This document shows, in pieces, positions 51,219-60,370 of a stretch of 64,000 nucleotides of DNA; the stretch's first letter is position 1, and the number at the start of each line of letters is the position of its first letter. The position numbers and the translations under genes were made by a program. Origin of the DNA: Planctomycetota bacterium (GTDB lineage Bacteria; Planctomycetota; JAJSAM01); assembly GCA_024274785.1 (NCBI GenBank), contig JAJSAM010000014.1, positions 38,988 to 102,987 on the forward strand, read 5' to 3'. A model generated the notes under the pieces. That model had not been told where the DNA came from. It worked only from the letters and a program-made list of their open reading frames with translations, and searched no databases.

Positions 51219-53486
51219 GTGCGCACCAGACGGCTCACCATCACCGGGCAGGTGCAAGGTGTCGGCTTCCGGCCCTTCGTCTACCGTGTGGCGGTTCGGC
51301 TGTTCGTTTCCGGGACGGTGCGCAACCACCCGGGTGGAGTTTCGATCATCGCGGCGGCCGAGCCGGAGATCCTCGATAAGTTCCAGCGACGACTCCTTGA
51401 GGATGCTCCCGCGCTGGCCCGGCCGGAACATCTCGTGGTCGAGGAGGAGTGGGCCGGCGACTCCGGGTATCTCGACTTCCGCATCATCGCCAGTGCTTCG
51501 GGTGGACCCGCCGGGCGGATCACGGTGGATACCGGATGCTGCATCGAATGCGTCCTGGAACTGCGGGACGAGGACGACCGCCGCCACGGCCACGCCCTGG
51601 TGAACTGCACCGGATGCGGGCCGCGCTATACCATCGCCACCGGAACGCCCTGGGACCGCGCGAAGACAACGATGGCGGAGTTCCCCCTCTGTGATGCGTG
51701 CCGCGCGGAGTACGAGGACCCGCTCGATCGTCGCTTCCACGCCGAACCGGTCTGCTGTCCGGATTGCGGGCCCAGGCTTCGCCTCGGTTCCGCCGTTGAT
51801 CCGATCGCCGCCGCGCTTCAGATCCTCGAGTCCGGCAGCATCCTCGCGGTCAAGGGGCTCGGCGGCTACCACCTTGCGGTGGACGCAGGGGACGACGATG
51901 TCGTGATGCGGCTGCGCAAGCTCAAAGGTCGGGACCGGAAACCGTTTGCCGTCATGGTGAGAGACCTCGATGCGGCCCGGGAACTGGTGAAGCTGTCCCC
52001 GTCGGCGGGACCCCTGCTCCTTTCTCCCGAGGCACCGATTGTGCTCGCGAATCGGGTCGGCGAGGGCGTCGCCAGGTCGGTCGCGTTCGACTCCCATCGT
52101 CTCGGCGTGATGCTCCCGAACACCCCGATCCAGTACCTGCTCGCCGCCGGGTTCGAAGGTCCCCTCGTGATGACCAGCCTGAACCGCACCGACGACCCGC
52201 TGGTCAGTGACGATGAGGCCGCCTGCGGCTTCGGGCCGAAGGGGGTCGGTGGCATCCTCCTCCACGACCGGAAGATCCAACGGGCGGTCGATGACTCCAT
52301 CTTCGCCGACCACTCTTCCGGACCGATGCCGGTGCGCCGTGCGCGGGGCTGCGTGCCCGCGCCGATTCGCCTGCCGATCGCCGCCGCCGAACCCGGCCTC
52401 GCGGTGGGGGGAGACCTGAAGAGCGTCGTCGCGGTCGTGCGCGGGGACGAGGCGATCCTCTCCCAGCATCTCGGCGACCTCGAGCACCCTGAAGCCTGCC
52501 GGCGATTCCGCGAGACCGTCGCCGACCTGCTCGCGCTCTTCGAGGTGGAGCCCCGCTGGATCGCCGCTGATCTCCACCCCGGTTATCGATCTCGCACCTT
52601 CGCCGGGGAGATGGCCGCGGACCTCGGCATCCCCCTTCACCTCGTGCAGCACCACCACGCGCATCTCGCCGCGGTGATGGCGGAGCATGGGCGGGAGGAG
52701 CCCACCGTGGGGCTGACCCTCGACGGCGTTGGCTACGGGGACGACGGAACCTCATGGGGTGGGGAGGTGCTCCTCGGGGATCTCTCGAAGTGCGTGCGCG
52801 TCGGCCGGGTCCGCCCCCTGCTGCTGCCCGGTGGCGATGCCGCCGCGAAAGAGACCGGGCGGTGCGCGCTGGCCTGGCTCTACGATCTCCTGGGTCCCGG
52901 ATTTCACGGTCACCCCCTGGCAATCGAGGTGATGCCGGATGCGGAGCGCCGGCGGGCCATGGCGGAGATGCTCGTCGGCGGGATCAACTGCCCAGTCTCC
53001 AGCGGCGCCGGAAGGCTCTTCGACGCGGCCGCCGCGCTGACCGGGCGGTGCGCCAGAAACGAGTTCGAAGCTCAAGGCGGGATGGCTCTCGAATCGGCGG
53101 CGTCGCGGTCGAAGCGGCGTCCCTCCGGCGAGAGCGTCATCCCCCTCGTCCCCGGGCGCCCGTTCGAACTGGACCACCGGCCCCTGCTCGCGGCGATGAT
53201 CGAGATGACCCTGGCCGGCGAACCGGTCGAGGACATCGCCTTCTTCTTCCACGACGCCCTGGCCCGGGCCCTGGCTCACGCCGCCTCTTTCGCCGCGCGC
53301 GCGGCCACGAACGATACGGTGGCGCTCACCGGCGGCGTCTTTCTGAACGGAATCCTGTCCGACCTGGTCGTTCGTCGGCTCCAATCGGAAGGGTACAACG
53401 TGCTTCTGCACCGGGTCGTTCCTCCGGGGGACGGCGGACTGGCGCTGGGGCAGGCGGCGGTGGCCGCGGCGATGGGAAAGGAGTGA
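51219..53486 (+). CDS. hypF: [NiFe] hydrogenase maturation carbamoyltransferase HypF
   Basis: The 755-residue protein makes the thiocarbamate that supplies the cyanide ligands of the Ni-Fe site. Domains in order: acylphosphatase (GQVQGVGFRPFVYRVA), two Cys-rich zinc fingers (CCIEC ... CTGCGPRYT and CDAC ... CCPDCGP), YrdC-like domain (SILAVKGLGGYHLA), and Kae1-like carbamoyltransferase domain (LVQHHHAHLAAVMAEHG, then FLNGILSDLV). All domains are complete. The GTG start at 51219 follows CGGGA. It begins a tightly packed hyp-hox run. Confidence 0.93.
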   Translation: MRTRRLTITGQVQGVGFRPFVYRVAVRLFVSGTVRNHPGGVSIIAAAEPEILDKFQRRLLEDAPALARPEHLVVEEEWAGDSGYLDFRIIASASGGPAGRITVDTGCCIECVLELRDEDDRRHGHALVNCTGCGPRYTIATGTPWDRAKTTMAEFPLCDACRAEYEDPLDRRFHAEPVCCPDCGPRLRLGSAVDPIAAALQILESGSILAVKGLGGYHLAVDAGDDDVVMRLRKLKGRDRKPFAVMVRDLDAARELVKLSPSAGPLLLSPEAPIVLANRVGEGVARSVAFDSHRLGVMLPNTPIQYLLAAGFEGPLVMTSLNRTDDPLVSDDEAACGFGPKGVGGILLHDRKIQRAVDDSIFADHSSGPMPVRRARGCVPAPIRLPIAAAEPGLAVGGDLKSVVAVVRGDEAILSQHLGDLEHPEACRRFRETVADLLALFEVEPRWIAADLHPGYRSRTFAGEMAADLGIPLHLVQHHHAHLAAVMAEHGREEPTVGLTLDGVGYGDDGTSWGGEVLLGDLSKCVRVGRVRPLLLPGGDAAAKETGRCALAWLYDLLGPGFHGHPLAIEVMPDAERRRAMAEMLVGGINCPVSSGAGRLFDAAAALTGRCARNEFEAQGGMALESAASRSKRRPSGESVIPLVPGRPFELDHRPLLAAMIEMTLAGEPVEDIAFFFHDALARALAHAASFAARAATNDTVALTGGVFLNGILSDLVVRRLQSEGYNVLLHRVVPPGDGGLALGQAAVAAAMGKE

Positions 53487-53489
53487 CGT

Positions 53490-53720
53490 ATGTGCCTGGC
53501 GATACCGGCGAAGGTCCTTCGGCGTGAAGGCGACGAGGGGTGGGTGCGCCTTCGCGAGACCGAGTTGAAAGCGAGCCTGGTGCTCACCCCCGAGGCGGAT
53601 GAGGGGGCGTGGGTGCTCGTGCACGCCGGCTTCGCGATCCAGCAACTGACCGAGGAAGAGGCCCGCGAGACCTTCGAGATGGTGGAGCAGATGTTCGGCG
53701 ACGAAGAGAGGGCGCCGTGA
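53490..53720 (+). CDS. hypC: hydrogenase assembly chaperone HypC
   Basis: The 76-residue protein starts MCLAIPAKV, with the essential N-terminal Cys2, and has the small OB-like fold (AWVLVHAGFAIQQLTEEEA). HypC carries the Fe(CN)2CO unit with HypD and docks on the large subunit precursor. It begins 3 bp after hypF, and its stop overlaps the GTG of hypD. Confidence 0.93.
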   Translation: MCLAIPAKVLRREGDEGWVRLRETELKASLVLTPEADEGAWVLVHAGFAIQQLTEEEARETFEMVEQMFGDEERAP

Positions 53721-54805
53721 GTCGGGCCGCGACGATGGCCGCATTCGTCGCTGACCTCGCCGGGCACCTCGACCGTGCCGGCCGGCCACTCAACTTCATG
53801 GAAGTCTGCGGCACCCACACCGTCTCCGCCTGTCGCGGCGGCATCCACTCGCTGGTCCCGAAAGGCGTCAGGCTGCTTTCCGGCCCGGGTTGCCCGGTCT
53901 GCGTCACCGCGCAGTGCTACATCGACGCCCTGATCGACCTCGGTCGTCGCGACGGAGTGATCCTCGCCACCTACGGCGACCTGGTGCGAGTGACCGGCTC
54001 CGGTGGCTCGCTGGAGCGCGCGCGAAGTGAAGGCGCCGCCGTCGAGATCGTTTCGAGCTCGCTCGAGGCGGTGGACCTGGCTGTGCACAACCCCGCCCGT
54101 GAGGTGGTCTTTGCCGCGATCGGCTTCGAGACGACCGCCCCGGCGACGGCGGTGGCGGTGGAGATGGCAGCGACGCTCGACCTCCGGAACTTCTCCGCAA
54201 TGTGCTGCCACAAGCTCGTATTGCCGGCCATGCGCGCGCTGCTCGTCGATCCCGACGTGAAGATCGACGGGTTTCTCTGCCCCGGGCACGTCAGCGTGAT
54301 CATCGGGGCTGATGCGTACCGCGAGGTGGTGGACCATCATGGCCGGCCGTGCGTGGTCGCCGGGTTCGATCCGCTGATGATCATGGAGGGGATCGTGGCA
54401 CTCGCCGCGCAGGCCGCCGGCGGCCGGGCGGAACTCGTGAACCTCTATCCTTCGGTCGTGAGTGCGGGCGGCAATCCCGCGGCCCTGGAGCTGTTGGATC
54501 GAGTGTTCGAACCCGCCGATTCCATCTGGCGCGCGCTCGGTACGATCCCGGCGAGCGGCCTTGAACTGCGCCCGGAGTACCGGCGGTTCGACGCATTCAG
54601 CCGCTTTGGCCTCACGCTGCCCGAAGAGCGGGATATTTCCGGTTGCCGCTGCGGAGAAGTCATCACCGGGAAGGCTGAACCCGCGGAGTGCGGGCTTTTC
54701 GGGAAGTCCTGCACTCCCGTCGAACCGGTCGGTCCGTGTATGGTGAGCAGCGAGGGTGCGTGCCGGGCGTGGTATCGATACCGGCGCGCGGAGGTGGTGA
54801 GTTGA
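53717..54805 (+). CDS. hypD: hydrogenase maturation scaffold HypD
   Basis: The 362-residue Fe-S scaffold carries the family motifs FMEVCGTHTVSACRGGI, LSGPGCPVCVTA, AIGFETTAPATA and GFLCPGHVSVIIG. The C-terminal cysteines for its [4Fe-4S] cluster are in GCRCGEVITG ... CGLFGKSCTP. It assembles the Fe(CN)2CO moiety with HypC and HypE. The GTG at 53717 overlaps the hypC stop, and its own stop overlaps the TTG of hypE. Confidence 0.93.
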   Translation: MSRAATMAAFVADLAGHLDRAGRPLNFMEVCGTHTVSACRGGIHSLVPKGVRLLSGPGCPVCVTAQCYIDALIDLGRRDGVILATYGDLVRVTGSGGSLERARSEGAAVEIVSSSLEAVDLAVHNPAREVVFAAIGFETTAPATAVAVEMAATLDLRNFSAMCCHKLVLPAMRALLVDPDVKIDGFLCPGHVSVIIGADAYREVVDHHGRPCVVAGFDPLMIMEGIVALAAQAAGGRAELVNLYPSVVSAGGNPAALELLDRVFEPADSIWRALGTIPASGLELRPEYRRFDAFSRFGLTLPEERDISGCRCGEVITGKAEPAECGLFGKSCTPVEPVGPCMVSSEGACRAWYRYRRAEVVS

Positions 54806-55803
54806 CGGAACGGATCGTGATGGCGCACGGCGGCGGCGGCGAACTTACGGACCTCCTGATCCGGGAGCGGATCCGTCCCCGTTTCGATCTGCCGGACCTC
54901 GATGACGCCGCGGTTCTGCCCGAGGTGAGCGGACGCCTGGCCGTCACCACCGACGGCTACGTCGTCTCTCCCCTGGAATTCCCCGGCGGAGATATCGGAC
55001 GGCTTGCGGTTTGCGGGACCGTGAACGACCTCGCGGTGTGCGGGGCCGAGCCACGCTGGCTGACGCTGTCACTCGTGCTGGAGGAGGGGCTGCCCCTCGA
55101 AGTTCTCGAACGAATGCTCGACTCGGCGCGGGCCGCGGCGGAGGAGGCCGGAGTGGCGATCGTCGCCGGTGATACCAAGGTGGTGCCGCGTGGCCAGGCG
55201 GACGGAATGTATGTGACCACCGCGGGCGTGGGAGTGTTCCTTCGGGATCCGCTGCCCGGTGTGAACTCGATCGAGGCCGGAGATGTGTTGCTGGTCAGCG
55301 GGACCATCGCCGACCATGGGATTTCGGTGATGCTCTCCCGGACGGACCAGCCGCGGCTGCGGAGCGCGATCCGGAGCGATGTCGCTCCGCTGGCGGGGCT
55401 GATCGGCGGGCTGCTCGAGGCGGCTCCGCTCACCAGGTTCCTCCGGGATCCGACCCGCGGTGGCCTGGCGGGAGTGGCCGCGGACCTGGCAAGGGACTCC
55501 GGGCTCGGCCTGTTGCTCGAAGAGAGTGCTATTCCGGTCCGTCCGGGAACGCAGTGGGCCGCGGAACTGCTCGGGCTCGATGTGCTCACGGTGGCGAACG
55601 AGGGCAAGGTGATGGCGGTGGTGCCGGAGACGGATGTGGAAGACGCTCTCCCGGCATTGCGAAACCATCGCCAGGGCGGGAAGGCCGCGGTGATCGGTCG
55701 CTTCGTGGATCGGGATCCGGGGCTCGTCGTGCTTCGGACGAAGGCCGGTGGGCGCCGGATGGTCGGAAAGCCCTATGGCGAAGAGTTGCCAAGGATCTGC
55801 TGA
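54802..55803 (+). CDS. hypE: hydrogenase maturation dehydratase HypE
   Basis: The 333-residue PurM-like ATPase dehydrates its C-terminal thiocarboxamide to thiocyanate. The glycine-rich N-terminus (MAHGGGGELTDLLI), LAVCGTVNDLAVCGA, RDPTRGGLAG and the required C-terminal PRIC are all present. The TTG at 54802, with GGAGGT 6 bp upstream and overlapping the hypD stop, is preferred; ATG at 54820 would cut the first strand. Its resemblance to SelD is only at the fold level. No hypA or hypB gene follows. Confidence 0.92.
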   Translation: MTERIVMAHGGGGELTDLLIRERIRPRFDLPDLDDAAVLPEVSGRLAVTTDGYVVSPLEFPGGDIGRLAVCGTVNDLAVCGAEPRWLTLSLVLEEGLPLEVLERMLDSARAAAEEAGVAIVAGDTKVVPRGQADGMYVTTAGVGVFLRDPLPGVNSIEAGDVLLVSGTIADHGISVMLSRTDQPRLRSAIRSDVAPLAGLIGGLLEAAPLTRFLRDPTRGGLAGVAADLARDSGLGLLLEESAIPVRPGTQWAAELLGLDVLTVANEGKVMAVVPETDVEDALPALRNHRQGGKAAVIGRFVDRDPGLVVLRTKAGGRRMVGKPYGEELPRIC

Positions 55804-55816
55804 AACGAGGACTGTC

Positions 55817-57655
55817 ATGATGGAGACCCTCGGGGACCTGGTGCGGGGGACCTGTGATCTCGTTCATCGGGATCGCACCCGGCTGCTCGACGTGGCCCGG
55901 ATCGTTCAGGAACGGCTGGGCTGCGTGCCCGGATCGGCGATGGACCTGATCGCCTCGCACCTGGACGTCAAACGCATCGACGTGGAGAGTCTGGTCTCCT
56001 TCTACTCGTTCCTTTCGAAGGAGCCGGAGGGGAAGGTGGTCATCCGCCTTTCAGACGACGTCGTCGACCGCATGGCCGGCTACGACGCGGTGCTCGCCGC
56101 CTTTCGGGACGAACTCGGCATCGGCCTCGGGGAGAAGACCCCGGATGGGAGCATCTCCCTCACGCGGACCGCGTGCATCGGGATGTGCGACCAGGCTCCG
56201 TCGGCCCTGGCGAACGACACGGTGCTGACGGATCTTACTCCGCAAGCCGCGCGGGCCATCGTTCGCGGACTCCGCGAGCACGGGGATCCGAAGCGACTGG
56301 TGAATCGCCTCGGCGACGGGCAGAACGCCCATCCGCTCGTGTTGTCGATGGTCGGCAATCACATCCGCCGGGCGGGGCCCATCCTGCTCTCCCCCGGTAA
56401 GCGCGGGCGGGCGGTGGAACTGACCTTGTCGCTGCACCCGGCCGAGGTGATCCGGGCGATCAAGGCGGCGCGGCTTCGCGGACGCGGCGGCGCCGGGTTC
56501 CCCGCCGGAATGAAATGGGAGTTCACGCGGGCGGCGCCGGGCGAGCGGAAGTACATCATCTGCAACGCCGACGAGGGCGAGCCGGGCACCTTCAAGGACC
56601 GCGTGCTCCTGACCGAATTCCCGGACCGCGTGTTCGCCGGCATGACCATCGCCGGATACGCGATCGGTGCGGAGGAGGGCATCCTCTACCTGCGCGCCGA
56701 GTATGCCTACCTCGTTCCCTACCTCGAGGAGGTGTTGGCAAAGCGTCGCGTCGAAGGTCTCCTCGGCGACCATATCGAGGGCAAGTTCTCGATGAGCTTC
56801 GACATTCGCATTCAGCTCGGGGCCGGGGCCTATGTCTGCGGCGAGGAGACGGCCCTGATCTCCTCGATGGAGGGGTTGCGGGGCGATCCGAAAAACCGCC
56901 CGCCGTTCCCCGCCCAGAGCGGCTATCTCGGCTATCCGACCTCGGTCAATAACGTCGAGACGCTTTGCTGCGTCACCCGGATCGCGGAAATCGGCGTCGC
57001 CACTTTCTGCCAGTACGGCACTGAACAGAGCGCCGGTACGAAGCTGCTCTCCATCTCCGGCGACGTGACCCGTCCGGGCGTCTACGAAGTGCCTTTCGGC
57101 GTGACTCTCCGGGAGGTGCTCGTGATGTGCGGCGGCGAAGAGGCCGGGGCGGCGCAGGTCGGCGGTCCGAGCGGTCAGCTGGTCGGCCCGGAGGGGTTTG
57201 ACCGGGCGATCACCTACGAGGATCTGTCGACCGGTGGCGCGCTCGTGGTGTTCGGGAGGGATCGCGACCTGCTGGCGATGATGTACGGGTACATGGAGTT
57301 CTTCGAAGAGGAGAGCTGTGGCTATTGCACTCCCTGTCGCGTCGGCAACGAACTCCTGAAGAATGGTCTCCTGCGGGTTATGGAGGGCCGCGCCGAGCCG
57401 GACGACCTCGAGCAGTTCCGGGCGATCGGCAAGACCATGAAGGCGACCAGCCGGTGCGGTCTCGGCCAGACATCCTGGAGGCCGCTCGTGACCGCCCTCG
57501 ATGCGTTCCCCGATCTGCTCGCCGGGAAGGTCGTTTCGGATCCGGATGGGTTTTGCCGCTCCTTCGACCTGAAGGCGGAGGTTTCACAGGCGGAGGGCAT
57601 CGCCGGGCGGAAGTCCGAACATGCCGGCCGGAAGGGAGGCGACGATGGGCGCTGA
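55817..57655 (+). CDS. hoxF: NAD-reducing hydrogenase diaphorase subunit HoxF (NuoE-NuoF fusion)
   Basis: Of the 612 residues, about 1-165 are NuoE-like and 175-590 NuoF-like. FMN site: RGRGGAGFPAGMKWEF. NADH site: GAGAYVCGEETALISSMEG. [4Fe-4S]: ESCGYCTPCRVG plus SRCGLGQTS. In the NuoE part only the second cysteine pair (TACIGMC) remains. Where a C-x4-C pair is expected (VVIRLSDDVVDRMAG) Ser and Asp occur, so that [2Fe-2S] cluster is probably absent. It transfers electrons between NAD(H) and the hydrogenase. The ATG at 55817 follows CGAGG. Overlaps hoxU. Confidence 0.92.
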   Translation: MMETLGDLVRGTCDLVHRDRTRLLDVARIVQERLGCVPGSAMDLIASHLDVKRIDVESLVSFYSFLSKEPEGKVVIRLSDDVVDRMAGYDAVLAAFRDELGIGLGEKTPDGSISLTRTACIGMCDQAPSALANDTVLTDLTPQAARAIVRGLREHGDPKRLVNRLGDGQNAHPLVLSMVGNHIRRAGPILLSPGKRGRAVELTLSLHPAEVIRAIKAARLRGRGGAGFPAGMKWEFTRAAPGERKYIICNADEGEPGTFKDRVLLTEFPDRVFAGMTIAGYAIGAEEGILYLRAEYAYLVPYLEEVLAKRRVEGLLGDHIEGKFSMSFDIRIQLGAGAYVCGEETALISSMEGLRGDPKNRPPFPAQSGYLGYPTSVNNVETLCCVTRIAEIGVATFCQYGTEQSAGTKLLSISGDVTRPGVYEVPFGVTLREVLVMCGGEEAGAAQVGGPSGQLVGPEGFDRAITYEDLSTGGALVVFGRDRDLLAMMYGYMEFFEEESCGYCTPCRVGNELLKNGLLRVMEGRAEPDDLEQFRAIGKTMKATSRCGLGQTSWRPLVTALDAFPDLLAGKVVSDPDGFCRSFDLKAEVSQAEGIAGRKSEHAGRKGGDDGR

Positions 57656-58364
57656 GCTGACCTTCATCCTCGACGGCAGGGAGATCAAGGCCCGTGCCGG
57701 CCAGACGATCATCGACGCGGCGGACGAAGCGGGGGTCTACATCCCGAGGCTCTGTCACCTGCCCGGCCTGGAGCCTTACGGCGGCTGCCGCGTCTGTACC
57801 GTCACGGCAAACGGGCGCAAGTCCGCCGCCTGCACGCAGCCGGTGACGATGGGCATGGTGGTCGAGAGCGATTCCCTCGAGTTGAACGAATTCCGGAAGA
57901 GCATCGTCGACATGCTCTTTGTTTCGGGCAACCACTTCTGCATGTTCTGCGAGAAGAGCGGGAACTGCGAACTGCAGGCTCTCGCCTACCGGTTGGGGAT
58001 CACCGCGCCGCAGTATCCGTTCCTTTTCCCGTAGCGGGAGGTGGACGCTTCCCACCCGGGCATCCTGATCGACAGAAACCGCTGCATCCTCTGCTCGCGT
58101 TGCGTGCGTGCCTCGATGGACCTGGACGGTAAGCGGGTGTTCGGGTTCATCGGCCGCGGCCCGGAACGCAGGATCGCGGTGAACGGGGACGCGATGCTCG
58201 CCGGCACCGACGCCGACGTGACCGACCAGGCGCTCGATGTCTGCCCGGTGGGGGCGCTGCTGCGCAAGGGACAGGGCTATCGAGACCCGGTGGGGAAGCG
58301 GAAGTTCGACCACGAGCCCATCGGCACCGAGATCGAGGCCCGGGGAGAGGAGGTTTCCGAATGA
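57645..58364 (+). CDS. hoxU: hydrogenase diaphorase small subunit HoxU with one internal in-frame TAG
   Basis: The 239-position frame has a [2Fe-2S] ferredoxin domain (LCHLPGLEPYGGCRVC ... SAACTQP), the NuoG-type Cys-His segment (NHFCMFCEKSGNCELQA), and, beyond a TAG at 58032-58034 (codon 130), REVDASHPGILIDRNRCILC, CVRAS and DVCPVGALL for a [4Fe-4S] cluster. The TAG replaces one residue in a PFLFP-x-REVD segment that is otherwise typical of the family. No indel is present, and the frame runs on to an ATGA overlap with hoxY. A product ending at the TAG could not pass electrons to HoxY. Confidence 0.85.
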
Positions 58365-58915
58365 GTGGGAACGAGAAACCGAAGATCGCCACGACCTCGC
58401 TCTGCGGGTGTTTCGGGTGCCACATGTCGCTGCTCGACATCGACCTGCGGATTCTCGACCTCGCGGAAATCGTCGAGTTCTCCCGGTCGCCGATCAACGA
58501 CCTGAAGACGATCGAAGACCGCGCGGCGGTGGGCCTCATCGAGGGCGGCTGCGCCAACGAGGAGAACGTCGAGGTGCTGCGGGAATTCCGGCGTCAGTGC
58601 GACGTGCTGGTCAGTGTCGGCGACTGCGCAATCAGCGGCGGCATCCCCGCGCTGCGGAACACGATTCCCCTTTCGGAGTGCCTGGATGAGGCCTATCGGA
58701 ACGGCCCTTCGACGGTGAACGAGTCCGGTGATATTCCGAACGATCCGGAGATCCCGCTGCTCCTGAACAAGGTCTATCCGGCGCACGAGGTGGTGAAGAT
58801 CGACTACCACCTGCCCGGCTGCCCGCCCCCGGCCGATACGCTGTGGACCGCGCTCGTGGCGCTGCTTTCCGGCAAGCCCCTCGACCTTCCCTACAAGCTT
58901 CTGAAGTACGACTGA
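58361..58915 (+). CDS. hoxY: bidirectional [NiFe] hydrogenase small subunit HoxY
   Basis: The 184-residue small subunit holds the proximal [4Fe-4S] cluster. Motifs: TSLCGCFGCHMSLLDID, LIEGGCANEENVE, VGDCAISGG and YHLPGCPPPAD. There is no Tat signal, consistent with a cytoplasmic group 3 enzyme. It overlaps hoxU by ATGA and lies 12 bp before hoxH. Confidence 0.93.
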   Translation: MSGNEKPKIATTSLCGCFGCHMSLLDIDLRILDLAEIVEFSRSPINDLKTIEDRAAVGLIEGGCANEENVEVLREFRRQCDVLVSVGDCAISGGIPALRNTIPLSECLDEAYRNGPSTVNESGDIPNDPEIPLLLNKVYPAHEVVKIDYHLPGCPPPADTLWTALVALLSGKPLDLPYKLLKYD

Positions 58916-58927
58916 TCGGAGATTTTC

Positions 58928-60370
58928 GTGAGCACTTCGAGCAAGAGCAGGCGGATCGTGATCGAGCCGGTGACCCGGGTGGAGGGGCACGGCAAGGTCA
59001 CCATTCTGCTCGACGATAACGGCGAGGTGGAACAGGCCCGCCTGCACATCGTGGAGTTCCGCGGTTTCGAGCGGTTCATCCAGGGGCGTCCCTACTGGGA
59101 GCTGCCCGTGGCGGTGCAGCGGCTCTGCGGCATCTGCCCGGTCTCCCATCATCTCTGCGCGGCGAAGGCGGTGGACTGGATCGTCGGCGGGGAACTGCTG
59201 ACGAGAACCGCCGAGAAGATGCGCCGGCTGATGCACTACGGGCAGATCTTCCAGAGCCACGCCTTGCACTTCTTCCACCTCTCGAGCCCGGATCTGCTCT
59301 TCGGTTTCGACTCGCCGGTCGAGAATCGTCACGTCTTCGGTGTGGCCGCGGCCTTCCCGGAACTGGCGAAACAGGGCATCCTGATGCGCAAGTACGGGCA
59401 GGAGGTGATCCGGCTGACCTCCGGGAAGAAGGTGCACGGCACCGGCGCGATCCCCGGCGGCATCAACAAGAACCTCTCCCTTCCGGAGCGCGACTTCCTG
59501 CTCGAGGACCTCGACCGGATGAAGGAGTGGGGGCGCTCCGCGGTGAAGATCGCGAAGGACTACACGCTGGAGAACCTCTCCGACATCGCCGGTTTCGGGA
59601 CCTTTCCTTCCAACCACCTCTCCATCGTCCGCGCCGACGGGGCCATGGACCTCTATCACGGCGGTCTCCGGGCCATCGACGCCGATGGAAACAGGATCTT
59701 CGATCACGTGGACAGCCGGAAGTACCTCGATGTCCTCGCGGAGGGGGTCCGGTCCTGGTCCTACATGAAGTTCCCGTACATCAAGTCGATCGGCCCGCAG
59801 GACGGTTGGTATCGCGTTGGCCCGCTGTCGCGAATCAATACCTGCGATTTCATCGATACCCCGGAGGCGGAGGAGTGCCGCCGTGAATTCATGGAGCTCG
59901 GAGGCGGCGGTCCGGTCCACGTCACCATGGCTTACCACTGGGCGCGGATGATCGAGCTGTTGCACGCCATCGAGAAGATCGCGGAACTGCTCGACGACAA
60001 GGACCTGCAGGGCGAGGACCTGGTGGTCGAGGGCGAGCCGCGAAACGAGGGCATCGCCATCATCGAGGCGCCGCGCGGGACGCTGTTCCACCACTACCGC
60101 GTGGGCGACGACGACCTCGTCGAGATGGCCAACCTGATCGTCTCCACGACGAGCAACAACGAGCCGATGAACCGCGCCGTCGAGAGCGTGGCGAAGGAGT
60201 ACCTCTCCGGCCAGGAGATCACCGAGGGGCTCCTGAACCACGTCGAGGTGGCGATCCGGGCGTACGACCCCTGTCTTTCCTGTGCAACGCACGCGCTCGG
60301 GCAGATGCCGCTCACCGTGCGTCTCGTTTCCGCGGACGGGGATGTCATCGATGAGAGGACCCGCAACTGA
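58928..60370 (+). CDS. hoxH: bidirectional [NiFe] hydrogenase large subunit HoxH
   Basis: The 480-residue catalytic subunit binds the Ni-Fe site through RLCGICPVSHH (Cys67, Cys70) and DPCLSCATH (Cys449, Cys452). A 25-residue tail after His455 is the expected propeptide removed by the HoxW-type protease encoded next. With HoxFUY it forms a group 3d NAD-coupled hydrogenase. All four Ni ligands are Cys, with no selenocysteine here. The GTG start at 58928 has CGGAG upstream. Confidence 0.94.
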   Translation: MSTSSKSRRIVIEPVTRVEGHGKVTILLDDNGEVEQARLHIVEFRGFERFIQGRPYWELPVAVQRLCGICPVSHHLCAAKAVDWIVGGELLTRTAEKMRRLMHYGQIFQSHALHFFHLSSPDLLFGFDSPVENRHVFGVAAAFPELAKQGILMRKYGQEVIRLTSGKKVHGTGAIPGGINKNLSLPERDFLLEDLDRMKEWGRSAVKIAKDYTLENLSDIAGFGTFPSNHLSIVRADGAMDLYHGGLRAIDADGNRIFDHVDSRKYLDVLAEGVRSWSYMKFPYIKSIGPQDGWYRVGPLSRINTCDFIDTPEAEECRREFMELGGGGPVHVTMAYHWARMIELLHAIEKIAELLDDKDLQGEDLVVEGEPRNEGIAIIEAPRGTLFHHYRVGDDDLVEMANLIVSTTSNNEPMNRAVESVAKEYLSGQEITEGLLNHVEVAIRAYDPCLSCATHALGQMPLTVRLVSADGDVIDERTRN

